Positions 6,313 to 14,357 of a stretch of 60,023 bases of DNA are shown one piece after another. The notes below the pieces were generated by a model. That model made no database searches, was not told the origin of the DNA, and saw only the letters and a list, made by a program, of their open reading frames with translations. Made by a program: the position numbers and the translations under genes. Every line of letters starts with the position of its first letter. Within the stretch, counting starts at the first letter, position 1. The stretch is from a virus: the IMG/VR virus record IMGVR_UViG_3300025280_000036, positions 1 to 60,023 of that record; one strand, 5' to 3'.

Positions 6313-6540
6313 TTAGCTGCTGGCGTTGTAGTTTTGCATTGCCTGTTTTGCGGCTTCCAGTGGCGTATTGGCTTCCCCGACTGCTACCACTGGCTGTCGG
6401 TATCTACCCGATAACATCAAAACAGAAACCCCTTCACATATTGATCCGACATATGTGCCAGTGCAGCTATCGCGTACCACTCCGACATGATGAACATTGC
6501 CTATAGAATCCTTTAGTGGATAGAGTTGCGGTGTGTACAT
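6313..6540 (-). CDS. 75-aa hypothetical protein
   Basis: Starts MYTPQLYPLKDSIGNVHHVG after TAGGAGC. It reads as a short beta-rich protein (VGVVRDSCTGTYVG, QPVVAVGEAN) with a C-terminal helix TPLEAAKQAMQNYN. No family is recognised. It lies directly downstream of the membrane protein gene. Confidence 0.65.
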   Translation of the reverse strand: MYTPQLYPLKDSIGNVHHVGVVRDSCTGTYVGSICEGVSVLMLSGRYRQPVVAVGEANTPLEAAKQAMQNYNASS

Positions 6541-6563
6541 TTTTTGCTCCTAATAGTGTGAAA

Positions 6564-6851
6564 TTAAGCCGCGTTGCGGCCAGTGAATAATCGCCAGAGT
6601 CGTAAGCCGACCCAGACAACAACGAAAACTTCCAGACAACCGGCAGTGATCCCGATTGCGTTATCACGCAACGCCGGGTCAGCGATTGCCCCGATTGCAT
6701 CGCTCAAGGTGTTGCCGAGCAATGCCCCGAACAAGGCACCATTGACCCCACTGCCACCGAGCTTTTTGTCTATATCAATACCGAACATCGCGCACAGCGC
6801 GAGCACGCCATTATCCAGTAATCCAAATATTTCACCTTCAAATCCAAACAC
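6564..6851 (-). CDS. 95-aa small membrane protein
   Basis: Uses a GTG start behind AGGAGATG. The sequence is glycine- and alanine-rich with hydrophobic stretches GALFGALLGNTLSDAIGAI and AGCLEVFVVVWVGLRLW, and a basic end RLFTGRNAA, so it should span the inner membrane twice. I recall similar GALFGA..GN.LSD sequences as small membrane proteins in marine phages. As the first gene of the leftward early unit it may act on the host membrane early; a holin role is less likely because of that position. Confidence 0.7.
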   Translation of the reverse strand: MFGFEGEIFGLLDNGVLALCAMFGIDIDKKLGGSGVNGALFGALLGNTLSDAIGAIADPALRDNAIGITAGCLEVFVVVWVGLRLWRLFTGRNAA

Positions 6852-6894
6852 TTAGCATCTCCTAGGTGGTGATATATATATAAATACTAAACCC

Positions 6895-6923
6895 AACATA
6901 ACCAGAACAGCCAAACAGTGCAA
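6895..6923 (-). promoter_or_regulatory. Candidate sigma-70-like promoter for the leftward early genes
   Basis: On the minus strand TTGCAC and TATGTT are separated by exactly 17 bases, about 45 bases upstream of the membrane-protein start codon. The downstream stretch is AT-rich (TATATATA). Confidence 0.5.
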
Positions 6924-6948
6924 CAGTATTGTATAAATATTAATACTG
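6924..6948. promoter_or_regulatory. Inverted repeat in the divergent control region
   Basis: CAGTATT and AATACTG form a perfect 7-bp inverted repeat around 11 AT-rich bases, between the leftward promoter and the terminase start. Size and symmetry suit a dimeric DNA-binding regulator. Confidence 0.4.
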
Positions 6949-6982
6949 GTGAAAGTATGGATACAGCCACAAGGTGGAAATT

Positions 6983-7516
6983 ATGCTTGGAATCATGACT
7001 AAAAGTAAGCAGCAAAAACTCACGCCCAAACAACGCAAGTTCGCCGAGATGATCGCTTCGGGAAAAACGAACAATCTCAGCGACACCTACCGCGCCGTCT
7101 ACGATACAACCAGTGGGCCAATGTCGAACGCATCTATCCGGGTGGAAGCGAGCCGCCTAGCGGCGAACCCTAACGTTGCACTATTGGTGGAACAGATTCA
7201 GGCCCGAAAGGCTAAGGCTATGTTGGTTGTAGGGGTCACTGACCGAGACCGCGTTTTGACCAAACTCCGCCAGCTACTGGATGAAGGTACGCCTATGGTT
7301 GAGGTCGCAGCAGCACGGCTGCTTGGGCAGTCCTGTGGGCTATTTTCCACTGATATATCAATCACTTCCCAGACTCGTGACCCCGAAACAATCGAAGCCG
7401 AGTTGCTCGCCAAGTTGGAAGCACTGACCGGGCTGGTCACTGAGCCAGAACCAGAGCCTGAGCCGGTTACAGAGCCAGAACCCACACCAGCACCAGTCGA
7501 TCCCGGTCTGCACTAA
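6983..7516 (+). CDS. terS: Terminase small subunit-like protein
   Basis: Start chosen at MLGIMTKSKQQ, six bases after AAGGTGG. The N-terminal part (LTPKQRKFAEMIASG followed by a Y..VY and SNASIRVEASRLAANP) is the helix-turn-helix pattern of small terminase subunits, which bind the packaging site and hand DNA to the large subunit. A helical oligomerisation region follows, and the C-terminus is a Pro-Glu repeat (EPEPEPEP), which is low complexity. It is separated from the large subunit by an unusual 757-base non-coding region. Confidence 0.8.
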   Translation: MLGIMTKSKQQKLTPKQRKFAEMIASGKTNNLSDTYRAVYDTTSGPMSNASIRVEASRLAANPNVALLVEQIQARKAKAMLVVGVTDRDRVLTKLRQLLDEGTPMVEVAAARLLGQSCGLFSTDISITSQTRDPETIEAELLAKLEALTGLVTEPEPEPEPVTEPEPTPAPVDPGLH

Positions 7517-7821
7517 ATCCCACTTTTACCTAAGAATGACGGTTTGCGCATAACCGTTATTATGTAAAGTGCCTAGCATTTATGCGGGTTTCAGCATAAT
7601 AAGGAAAAACCCACCCTGCTATTTTCTAGGTTTCGGGTCTAAGTTATTGATTCTTGGTCTCAGAATTTAAGGTCTAAAATCGGCGTTTCCCACTTTCAAC
7701 AAAAAATGACCCCTGCGCGCCGACCCCCCACCCCCCCCTTGAATAAATTGTAGGGGTGGAGAGTTATACGTATTATTCCACTCAAATAATCACCCGATAT
7801 TTTCAACATCAGTCAATAATG

Positions 7822-7880
7822 ACCATAATTTCATAGTTTTACCAAGTTTTTACACTTTTACCATAATGTTGCATAGTTGT
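7822..7880. repeat. Direct repeat pair CCATAAT...CATAGTT
   Basis: CCATAAT-TT-CATAGTT (7823-7838) recurs as CCATAAT-GTTG-CATAGTT (7861-7878), with TTTTACC between. The second copy shares CATAATGTTGC with the divergent region at 54186-54196. This may be a regulator binding site. Confidence 0.45.
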
Positions 7881-8005
7881 AATTCGCTGGCAGCCCTTTT
7901 ATTACAGGGAATTGCCTAGGAATCCTAGCGACAAAAATTTTTTTTAAAAAAAAAAATTGCTTTTTATCCCCCGGTGGATTATGTTAGCTATAATCCCATC
8001 GGAAT

Positions 8006-8148
8006 GACGTAGCTATTAGTTACTGTTATAGCTATAGCTAATATTAGCTTCTTTTTTTTTTTATTTTATAGCTAGTAGCTTATAGCTGGTAAGTTACAGC
8101 AATTTAATTACAGTAATTAAATTACAGTAATTAAATTAAAGCTACGTC
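8006..8148. repeat. Inverted repeat enclosing TAGCT and ATTACAGTAATTAA tandem repeats
   Basis: GACGTAGCT at 8006-8014 is exactly complementary to AGCTACGTC at 8140-8148. Between them are many AGCT-containing words and three imperfect copies of TTACAGTAATTAAA (8093-8137). The segment is almost pure AT and could unwind or extrude, as expected of an origin or a packaging recognition region. Confidence 0.55.
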
Positions 8149-8157
8149 CATTTTCTG

Positions 8158-8236
8158 GCAGCAGGGTAAGGCATGTCGGTTACCCTAGATTGATGAGCAT
8201 TCGATCATAGGCCAATCTTATCCTGCTGCTTTTTTT
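8158..8236 (+). terminator. Large hairpin with T-run ahead of the late operon
   Basis: Arms 8158-8170 and 8217-8229 pair over 13 bp with one G-U, and seven T follow. The 46 bases inside can form a further small hairpin (8183-8210). The stem plus T-run suits an intrinsic terminator or attenuator about 40 bases before the first late gene, which would make late expression depend on read-through. Confidence 0.65.
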
Positions 8237-8273
8237 GTTATGCTGGCGATCCAAATGTTTAGGTTCTGAACAG

Positions 8274-8420
8274 ATGCCGGTACGCAAGGTCAAGGGCGGT
8301 TATCGCTGGGGCAACTCAGGTAAGGTCTACCCGACCAAAGCTCAGGCGGCCCGTCAGGGAAAGGCGGTTTATGCCTCCGGCTACAAAGGTCGTGGCAGGA
8401 GCAAGCGCAGCGGAAAATAA
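8274..8420 (+). CDS. 48-aa basic conserved phage protein
   Basis: The start is taken as MPVRKVKGGYRWGNSGKVY (8274); the frame is open upstream but reads through the hairpin. The protein is Lys/Arg/Gly rich, and the pattern KVYPTKAQAARQGKAVYASG is one I recognise from small proteins encoded next to terminase genes in many phages. Function unknown; it could bind DNA. Its stop directly abuts the large terminase start. Confidence 0.75.
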   Translation: MPVRKVKGGYRWGNSGKVYPTKAQAARQGKAVYASGYKGRGRSKRSGK

Positions 8421-9926
8421 ATGCTCGAAAGAATCACCCCTGAGACACTTCGCCAGATTCGTAACCTGCCGTTTGAAGACAAGCGGAAGATGCTGGAACT
8501 GGTCGAGGAAGTGGCGGAGGCCAAGCAGACCTTCGCCGCCAGAGACAGCTTCATGGGATTCGTCAAGCACGCATGGCCTGCCTTTATCGAAGGCAGGCAT
8601 CATGCCATCATGGCAAAAGCCTTTGAACGGGTGATTCATGGCGATTTGAAGCGCCTGATCATCAACATGCCACCGCGGCATACCAAGTCGGAGTTTGCTT
8701 CCTACCTGCTGCCCGCATGGTTTTTGGGGCAGTTTCCTGACAAGAAGGTGATCCAGACCGCACACACGGCGGAATTGTCGGTGGGGTTCGGGCGCAAGGT
8801 CAGGAATCTGGTGAACTCCGAAGATTTCAAGCGGATTTTTCCGTCGCTCGGATTACGTGCCGATTCCAAGGCCGCAGGCCGCTGGAGCACCAGTCAAGGC
8901 GGCGAATACTTCGCTATTGGCGTGGGCGGTGCGGTGACCGGTAAAGGTGCCGACCTGCTGATCATCGATGATCCGCATTCCGAGCAGGAAGGCCAAAGCA
9001 TCGATCCCTCGGTGTTCGACAAAACCTACGAATGGTACACCTCCGGTCCCAGACAGCGGTTGCAGCCCGGTGGGGCCATCATCATCGTGATGACCCGCTG
9101 GCACAAACGTGACCTGACCGGCAAGATCATCAAGGCATCCACCCAGCGGGAAGGCGTGGACGAATGGGAGGTGATTGAATTCCCAGCCATCATGCCTTCG
9201 GGCAATGCGCTGTGGCCGGAGTTCTGGAGTCAGCAGGAATTGCTGGCATTGCAGAACGAATTGCCTGCGTCCAAGTGGTCGGCGCAATACCAGCAAGACC
9301 CGACCTCCGAGGAAGGCGCGCTGGTGAAGCGGGAATGGTGGAAACGCTGGCATCAGGACCGCACCCCGCATTGCGAGTTTATCATTCAGTCATGGGACAC
9401 CGCGTTTTTGAAAACCCGAAGGGCTGATTACTCGGCCTGCACCACTTGGGGCGTGTTTTATCAGCCTGACGATGAAGGCTCGACCCGACCGAACATCATC
9501 TTGCTGGACGCCTACAAGGAACGGCTGGAATTTCCCGAACTGAAAAAAAAGGCAATGGAGTTCTACACCTCAAGACAGCCCGATGCCTGCATCATTGAAG
9601 CGAAAGCAGCGGGTGCGCCGCTGGTGTTTGAGATGCGGGCGATGGGGGTGCCGGTGTCCGAGTTCACCCCGTCACGCGGCAACGATAAAGTGGCGCGGGT
9701 TAACGCGGTGGCTGACCTGTTTGCGTCCGGTGTGGTGTGGTGCCCGGAGACCCGGTTTGCCGAGATGGTGATCGAGGAATTTGCATCTTTTCCGGTCGGG
9801 GAGCATGATGATCTGGTGGATAGCAGTACGCAGGCATTGCTGCGGTTTCGCCAAGGCGGTTTTTTGCGACTGCACACCGACGAGGAAGACGAACCGATGC
9901 GCAAGCGCACCGCCGATTATTACTGA
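8421..9926 (+). CDS. terL: Terminase large subunit
   Basis: 501 aa, typical length. The N-terminal ATPase has Walker A INMPPRHTKSE near residue 83 and Walker B DLLIIDDPH near 178, and a TRWHKRDL coupling segment. The C-terminal RNase H-like nuclease has its acidic residues in SWDTAF (about 323), IIEAKAAG (about 391) and HDDLVDS (about 461). The enzyme pumps DNA into the prohead and cuts concatemers. It overlaps the next gene by one base (TGATG). Confidence 0.97.
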   Translation: MLERITPETLRQIRNLPFEDKRKMLELVEEVAEAKQTFAARDSFMGFVKHAWPAFIEGRHHAIMAKAFERVIHGDLKRLIINMPPRHTKSEFASYLLPAWFLGQFPDKKVIQTAHTAELSVGFGRKVRNLVNSEDFKRIFPSLGLRADSKAAGRWSTSQGGEYFAIGVGGAVTGKGADLLIIDDPHSEQEGQSIDPSVFDKTYEWYTSGPRQRLQPGGAIIIVMTRWHKRDLTGKIIKASTQREGVDEWEVIEFPAIMPSGNALWPEFWSQQELLALQNELPASKWSAQYQQDPTSEEGALVKREWWKRWHQDRTPHCEFIIQSWDTAFLKTRRADYSACTTWGVFYQPDDEGSTRPNIILLDAYKERLEFPELKKKAMEFYTSRQPDACIIEAKAAGAPLVFEMRAMGVPVSEFTPSRGNDKVARVNAVADLFASGVVWCPETRFAEMVIEEFASFPVGEHDDLVDSSTQALLRFRQGGFLRLHTDEEDEPMRKRTADYY

Positions 9927-10642
9927 TGACTTCTGTTAACACATGGCCTATTGAAAGGCTTCTCAGGCCGATCTTCAGGAAGAAGTCGCTGGTTGGCGAC
10001 GGCGTGTATTTCGATAAAAAAGATTTTCCTATCACCAAGGTTCTGGAGGATAACTACGCGGTTATCAAGGCGGAACTGGAACCGCTGATGCAACGAGTGG
10101 TTGATTTTACCCCGTTTCAGGACATCAGCCCCGACCAGACATACATCTCCAACGATGACAAGTGGAAGATTTTTTTCTTAAAGGCCGGGACGTTCAGGTT
10201 CAAAAAGAACTGCGCGCAAGTGCCAAAGACAATGGCGATTCTGGATCAGCACAGGAATGTTGTGTCAGCCTATTTTTCCGTGTTAGGGCCGCGTAAGATG
10301 CTGATGCCCCATGAAGGGCCGTGGTGCGGGATCATCAGGATTCATCTGGGAATGCAGATTCCACAGCAGGGAAAGGGATGTGTGCTGGTATGCGGCGAGC
10401 AGGAATACCGCTGGGAAGAAGGCAAGGCGGTGGTGTTTGATGACACTTACGAGCACATTGCGGTTAACATGACCGACAGCAACCGGGTGGTGTTGTTTTT
10501 AGATTACATGCGCCCGTTGCCGTGGCCGTGGAACTGGTTGAACTGGATGGTGCTTAAAGCCGGTAGATTTCTGCCGTACTTTCGCGCACCGATCAGGCGG
10601 CATAAGGTATGGGAACAGAAGTTTTACGCACAGGGAAAATGA
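9926..10642 (+). CDS. Aspartyl/asparaginyl beta-hydroxylase-family oxygenase
   Basis: 238 aa. The region from FRFKKNCAQVPKTM to HIAVNMTDSNRVVLFLD matches the Asp/Asn beta-hydroxylase fold (double-stranded beta helix, Fe(II) and 2-oxoglutarate). The iron ligands should be the His in MPHEGPW (about 129) and the His in YEHIAVN (about 174), with an RIHLG arginine between; this family uses two histidines. It starts inside the terminase stop codon, so it is made with the head genes. It may hydroxylate a virion or host protein. Such enzymes occur in some marine phages, but the target is unknown. Confidence 0.88.
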   Translation: MTSVNTWPIERLLRPIFRKKSLVGDGVYFDKKDFPITKVLEDNYAVIKAELEPLMQRVVDFTPFQDISPDQTYISNDDKWKIFFLKAGTFRFKKNCAQVPKTMAILDQHRNVVSAYFSVLGPRKMLMPHEGPWCGIIRIHLGMQIPQQGKGCVLVCGEQEYRWEEGKAVVFDDTYEHIAVNMTDSNRVVLFLDYMRPLPWPWNWLNWMVLKAGRFLPYFRAPIRRHKVWEQKFYAQGK

Positions 10643-10643
10643 A

Positions 10644-10937
10644 ATGGCATTACCAGCGTTAGGCATCGTAGCAAGACTGCTTTTATCAAAAGGCACAAGA
10701 GAGGCTGTTAAAAAATACGGCAGGGCCGCTGTTGATAAAGCTAAAAAGGAACTAGACAAACGAAATGTCGCAATAGATAAGAAAGCGGCTAAAGTGGCTA
10801 GAGCGGAAGGACGCACCCCATCGAGAATAAAAGAGCAAGCTGCTCGTCACGAAGCTGGAAAACAAAGAAGCAGGGAGGGTCTACGGACTCGATTAGATAG
10901 ACAACAAGCGGAAGGACCCTCCCGGACAATAGAATAA
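10644..10937 (+). CDS. 97-aa basic protein; in-frame coding continues past the stop
   Basis: The body starts MALPALGIVARLLLSKGTRE and is Lys/Arg/Ala rich with a long helix (AKKELDKRNVAIDKKAAKVA). After the TAA at 10935-10937 the same frame continues without a stop through KFAKGGGIDGKAIKGLTKG to a TAA at 11016-11018 that overlaps the next start codon. The KGG.IDG..IKG.TKG motif is one I recognise as the usual C-terminus of small phage proteins in this position. Either a recent nonsense change truncated it, or the stop is read through. Confidence 0.7.
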   Translation: MALPALGIVARLLLSKGTREAVKKYGRAAVDKAKKELDKRNVAIDKKAAKVARAEGRTPSRIKEQAARHEAGKQRSREGLRTRLDRQQAEGPSRTIE

Positions 10938-11017
10938 GTTCCTCTCAAATTTGCAAAAGGGGGCGGTATTGACGGTAAGGCCATTAAAGGTTTAACCAAA
11001 GGTTCAAGGAGAAGATA

Positions 11018-11221
11018 ATGCCAAGTTACTACGACAGCACCAAGAAAAAGCCCGGAAAGGCCAAGTTGAAATACGCCAAGGGCGGCAAGGTGAAGAAGAT
11101 GGCTCATGGTGGTATTGTTGAGCCGAAAACCGTGTCCGCTGGGTTTAAAAACGGCCATGACGAGACCTTTGCCCGAGGCAGTGGAGCGGCACGTCCGCAA
11201 ATATTTCGCAAGAACGGATAA
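11018..11221 (+). CDS. 67-aa basic conserved phage protein
   Basis: Starts MPSYYDSTKKKPGKAKLKYA after AAGGAGAAG, overlapping the upstream TAA. It is Lys/Gly rich with KGGKVKKMAHGGIVEP, and ends GSGAARPQIFRKNG, a C-terminal motif I recognise from small proteins upstream of portal genes in podoviruses. Function unknown; it may be a minor virion protein. Its stop abuts the portal start. Confidence 0.75.
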   Translation: MPSYYDSTKKKPGKAKLKYAKGGKVKKMAHGGIVEPKTVSAGFKNGHDETFARGSGAARPQIFRKNG

Positions 11222-13687
11222 ATGGCGATTGAACGCCCGTTAGGGCAAAACCCTTTCCTGCCGTCACAGCCAGAAGCCGATCTGGAAATCGAGATCGTCA
11301 ACCCTGAATCGGTGTCGATGGAAACCCCTGATGGCGGTGTGGTCATTGACTTTGACCCCAACGCGATGGATCAGGGTGGTACCGAACATGACGCCAATTT
11401 GGCTGAATACATCGACGAATCGGAACTGAACGATATTTCTTCGGAGTTGGTTTCCGCCTATAAGTCAGACCGTGACAGCCGGGGCGACTGGGAAGAGACT
11501 TACGTCAACGGGCTGGATCTGCTCGGCCTTAAACACGCTGACCGCACCACTCCTTGGGATGGGGCTTGCGGGGTGTTTCACCCATTGCTGACCGAATCGG
11601 TGATTCGTTTTCAGGCGCAGGCGATTCAGGAACTGTTCCCGGCAGCAGGTCCGGTCAAGACCGCCGTGGTCGGGGCTTTGACCGTCGAAAAACAGCAACA
11701 GGCGAATCGGGTCAAGGATTACCTCAATTACCTGATCACTGAGCGCATGACCGAATACCGTTCCGAGACCGAGAAGATGCTGTTTTCGCTGCCGCTGGCC
11801 GGTTCGGCCTTTCGCAAGGTTTACGAAGATCCGAATCTGGGGCGTCCGTGCTCGATGTTTGTGCCTGCCGAGGATTTCGTGGTCAGTTACGGCGCGGCAG
11901 ACCTGACCACCTGCGAACGCGCCACCCATGTGATGAAGCGCAGCAAGAACGAAGTGCGTAAATTGCAGGTGTCGGGGTTTTTTCTCGACGTGGACTTACC
12001 CGCCCCCAGTCCCGATACCGGTGAGATAGAACGCAAATACAATCAGTTGACCGGGGATTCAGCCAACTACGACATGGATTCGCGGCACACCATTTTAGAG
12101 ATTCAGGTTGATCTGGATTTGCCGGGGTTTGAAGACACCGAGGGTGGCGAGCCGACCGGTATCGGTTTGCCCTACGTCGTAAGCATTGACAAGTCCTCAC
12201 GCATTGTTTTGGCGATCCGGCGCAACTGGTACGAAGACGATCCGCTGAAAATAAAGCGTGAGCATTTCGTGCATTACCAGTATTTGCCGGGACTCGGCTT
12301 TTACGGCTTCGGTTTGATCCACATGATCGGTGGGTTGGCGAAATCCGCCACCTCGTTGCTGCGGCAACTGGTCGATGCGGGGACTTTATCCAACTTACCG
12401 GGCGGTCTGAAGGCACGGGGACTGCGAATCAAGGGCGATGACACCCCGATCATGCCCGGAGAGTTCCGTGACGTGGACGTTCCGGGCGGCGTGATCCGCG
12501 ACAACATCAGTTTTCTGCCCTACAAGGAGCCATCCGCTGTTTTATACCAGTTGATGGGCGATATTGTGGAGGAAGGGCGTCGGTTTGCCTCGGCGGCGGA
12601 CGTGAAAGTGGCGGACATGAACGCCGAAGCGCCGGTTGGCACCACGTTAGCAATTTTAGAGCGCACCATGAAGGTGATGAGCGCGGTGCAAGCCCGCTTA
12701 CACGCCTCGATGCGTAAGGAATTGCGTATATTGTCGGGGATCGTGCGTGATTTCGGCCCAACCGAGTACCCGTATGAGTTGATAGGCGGTGAATTGACCC
12801 TTGAAGACTTCGATGATCGCGTGGATATCATCCCGGTCAGCGATCCGAACGCCGGAACGCTGGCACAACGCATCATGCAGTACCAAGCGGCACTGCAATT
12901 GGCGGCCCAAGCGCCTGATATGTACGATTTACCCCTGTTGCACCGGCAAATGCTGGAAGTTTTGGGGATTCGGGACACCGATGACATCATTCCCGACGAA
13001 GACGTGATCAGTCCGAGCGATCCGGTCACAGAGAACATGCATATCATCAACGGTGAGCCGATTAAAGCCTTTATTTATCAGGATCACGAGGCTCATATCC
13101 AATCTCACATAGCAATCGTGCAAGACCCCAAGATTATGGAGCTACTTAGCAAAAGTCCGACCGCTGAAGCCACTCAAGCGGCAATGGCGGCGCATATTTC
13201 CGAGCATGTGGCCTTCCAGTACCGCCGTGAGATCGAAAAAGAGCTTGGTGTGCCGTTACCACCGCCTGATGAGCCGTTGCCAGAGGATATCGAGTACCGT
13301 TTGTCGCAATTGGTGGCTCCTGCGGCTGAACAACTGCTTGGTAAGGATCAGCAAGAGGCTGAAATGCAGAAACAGCAGGAACAAGCCGAAGACCCCATCT
13401 TGCAAATGCAACGCCAAGAGCTTGAGATCAAGCAACAGCAGGCACAGGCCAAGGCGCAGGCCGAAATGGCAAAGATTAACCTCGACATGCAAAAAGCCGT
13501 CAGCAAGGATCAGTTGGAACGTGATCGGTTGGACTTACAAGAGCGTACTGATCGTGCTAAGTTGGGGGCCAAGATTGCCGCGGAGAACTCCAAGGAAGAA
13601 TTGGAAAGCCGTAAGATTGCTTCCAAGTCTGAAATTGAGGGAGCTAAAATTGGTGTCGGTATTGCCAAGGACTTGATGGGTGAGTAG
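11222..13687 (+). CDS. Portal protein, P22-like
   Basis: 821 aa, within the large size range of P22-type portals. Features include TTPWDGACGVFHPLLTESV near residue 110, a GVIRDNISFLPYKEP segment near 425, a long helical region with APVGTTLAILERTMKVM, and a Gln/Glu-rich coiled-coil tail (residues about 710-815). It would form the dodecameric ring at the head vertex through which DNA passes. It lies between terminase and scaffold genes as expected. The C-terminal helix is longer and more charged than the core. Confidence 0.92.
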   Translation: MAIERPLGQNPFLPSQPEADLEIEIVNPESVSMETPDGGVVIDFDPNAMDQGGTEHDANLAEYIDESELNDISSELVSAYKSDRDSRGDWEETYVNGLDLLGLKHADRTTPWDGACGVFHPLLTESVIRFQAQAIQELFPAAGPVKTAVVGALTVEKQQQANRVKDYLNYLITERMTEYRSETEKMLFSLPLAGSAFRKVYEDPNLGRPCSMFVPAEDFVVSYGAADLTTCERATHVMKRSKNEVRKLQVSGFFLDVDLPAPSPDTGEIERKYNQLTGDSANYDMDSRHTILEIQVDLDLPGFEDTEGGEPTGIGLPYVVSIDKSSRIVLAIRRNWYEDDPLKIKREHFVHYQYLPGLGFYGFGLIHMIGGLAKSATSLLRQLVDAGTLSNLPGGLKARGLRIKGDDTPIMPGEFRDVDVPGGVIRDNISFLPYKEPSAVLYQLMGDIVEEGRRFASAADVKVADMNAEAPVGTTLAILERTMKVMSAVQARLHASMRKELRILSGIVRDFGPTEYPYELIGGELTLEDFDDRVDIIPVSDPNAGTLAQRIMQYQAALQLAAQAPDMYDLPLLHRQMLEVLGIRDTDDIIPDEDVISPSDPVTENMHIINGEPIKAFIYQDHEAHIQSHIAIVQDPKIMELLSKSPTAEATQAAMAAHISEHVAFQYRREIEKELGVPLPPPDEPLPEDIEYRLSQLVAPAAEQLLGKDQQEAEMQKQQEQAEDPILQMQRQELEIKQQQAQAKAQAEMAKINLDMQKAVSKDQLERDRLDLQERTDRAKLGAKIAAENSKEELESRKIASKSEIEGAKIGVGIAKDLMGE

Positions 13688-13898
13688 TGTAGTTGAACAT
13701 TTTGATGCCGTTCCAGATAATACTCTGGTATATTTGCGGCAACAGTTTCGTCGGATAATGAATGAGACCAGCGATCACCTGAGTGCAGGTGCTTGCAAAG
13801 ATTTTGCAGAATATGCTCGTTGTTGCGGGGTCGTTGAGGGATTGGCTCTCGCGGAACGGGAATTGCTTGATTTACAGGAGCGATTAGAGAAAGCATGA
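13680..13898 (+). CDS. 72-aa hypothetical protein overlapping the portal end
   Basis: Uses a GTG start eight bases before the portal stop and reads MSSVVEHFDAVPDNTLVYLR. The rest is helical (HLSAGACKDFAEYARCCG, ALAERELLDLQERLEKA). Its position between portal and scaffold genes and its coiled-coil character suggest a small head-assembly protein. No family is recognised. Confidence 0.7.
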   Translation: MSSVVEHFDAVPDNTLVYLRQQFRRIMNETSDHLSAGACKDFAEYARCCGVVEGLALAERELLDLQERLEKA

Positions 13899-13917
13899 TT
13901 CTCCGCATAGGCGGTGC

Positions 13918-13940
13918 AGGCGACTCTGGACGCCTTTTTC
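13918..13940 (+). terminator. Weak intrinsic terminator
   Basis: AGGCG/CGCCT (5 bp) with an 8-base loop is followed by five T, between the 72-aa gene and the GroES-like gene. The stem is short, so some read-through is likely. Confidence 0.4.
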
Positions 13941-13958
13941 CAGTGCAAGGTCTTTTTG

Positions 13959-14357
13959 ATGACTAGTTCATTAGCGACAGTAAAAACCGAGCCGGTGGAT
14001 ATTGATGAAGCCAGTGCTCGTAAAGCCACTCAGATGCCGAAGCCGAAAGGCTACAAGATACTGATTGCCTTACCCGAACCGGATGAGAAAACCGATGGCG
14101 GTATCATCAAAGCAAAGCAAACGATTCATACCGAAGAGGTGGGATCGATTGTGGGCTTTGTTATCGACATGGGGCCGGATGCTTACAAAAATCCCGAGCG
14201 TTTTCCGTCAGGGCCGTTTTGTGAGAAGGGTGACTGGATCGTGATGCGCGCTTATTCGGGCACACGGTTCATGGTTCATGGCAAGGAGTTTCGGCTGATT
14301 AACGATGATAGCGTGGAAGCTGTGGTTGAAGACCCGCGAGGTATCGTAAAGGTATGA
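13959..14357 (+). CDS. GroES-like (co-chaperonin fold) protein
   Basis: 132 aa from MTSSLATVKTE; AAGG lies eight bases upstream, and an earlier start at 13914 would read through the hairpin. The core PKGYKILIALPEPDEKTDGG then VGSIVGFVIDMGPDAY, CEKGDWIVMR and the final LINDDSVEAVV follow the GroES/Cpn10 order: strand, mobile loop, G.V...G, GD.V and I..D.I..VV. Phages such as T4 use a GroES substitute (gp31) to fold the capsid with host GroEL. It sits between the portal and scaffold genes and just before the capsid gene, which fits that role. Confidence 0.75.
   Translation: MTSSLATVKTEPVDIDEASARKATQMPKPKGYKILIALPEPDEKTDGGIIKAKQTIHTEEVGSIVGFVIDMGPDAYKNPERFPSGPFCEKGDWIVMRAYSGTRFMVHGKEFRLINDDSVEAVVEDPRGIVKV

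Larger units (their letters stand above)
7517..8273. other. Long AT-rich non-coding region between the two terminase genes
   Basis: About 757 bases with no credible gene on either strand. It contains a C-run (7722-7739), a paired direct repeat near 7822-7880, long A/T homopolymers (7935-7965), a cluster of TAGCT and TAATTACAG repeats bounded by an inverted repeat (8006-8148), and a 72-nt hairpin with a T-run. Position and composition suit a packaging site or an origin, plus transcription control of the late operon. Confidence 0.6.

Noticed and set aside
8158-8229. A 72-nt element with a tRNA-like outer stem and a TTCGATC sequence
   Set aside because: The T-arm stem and anticodon arm do not pair and no CCA-compatible acceptor layout is seen; the stem continues to 13 bp and is followed by T-run, so a terminator-like hairpin is the better call.
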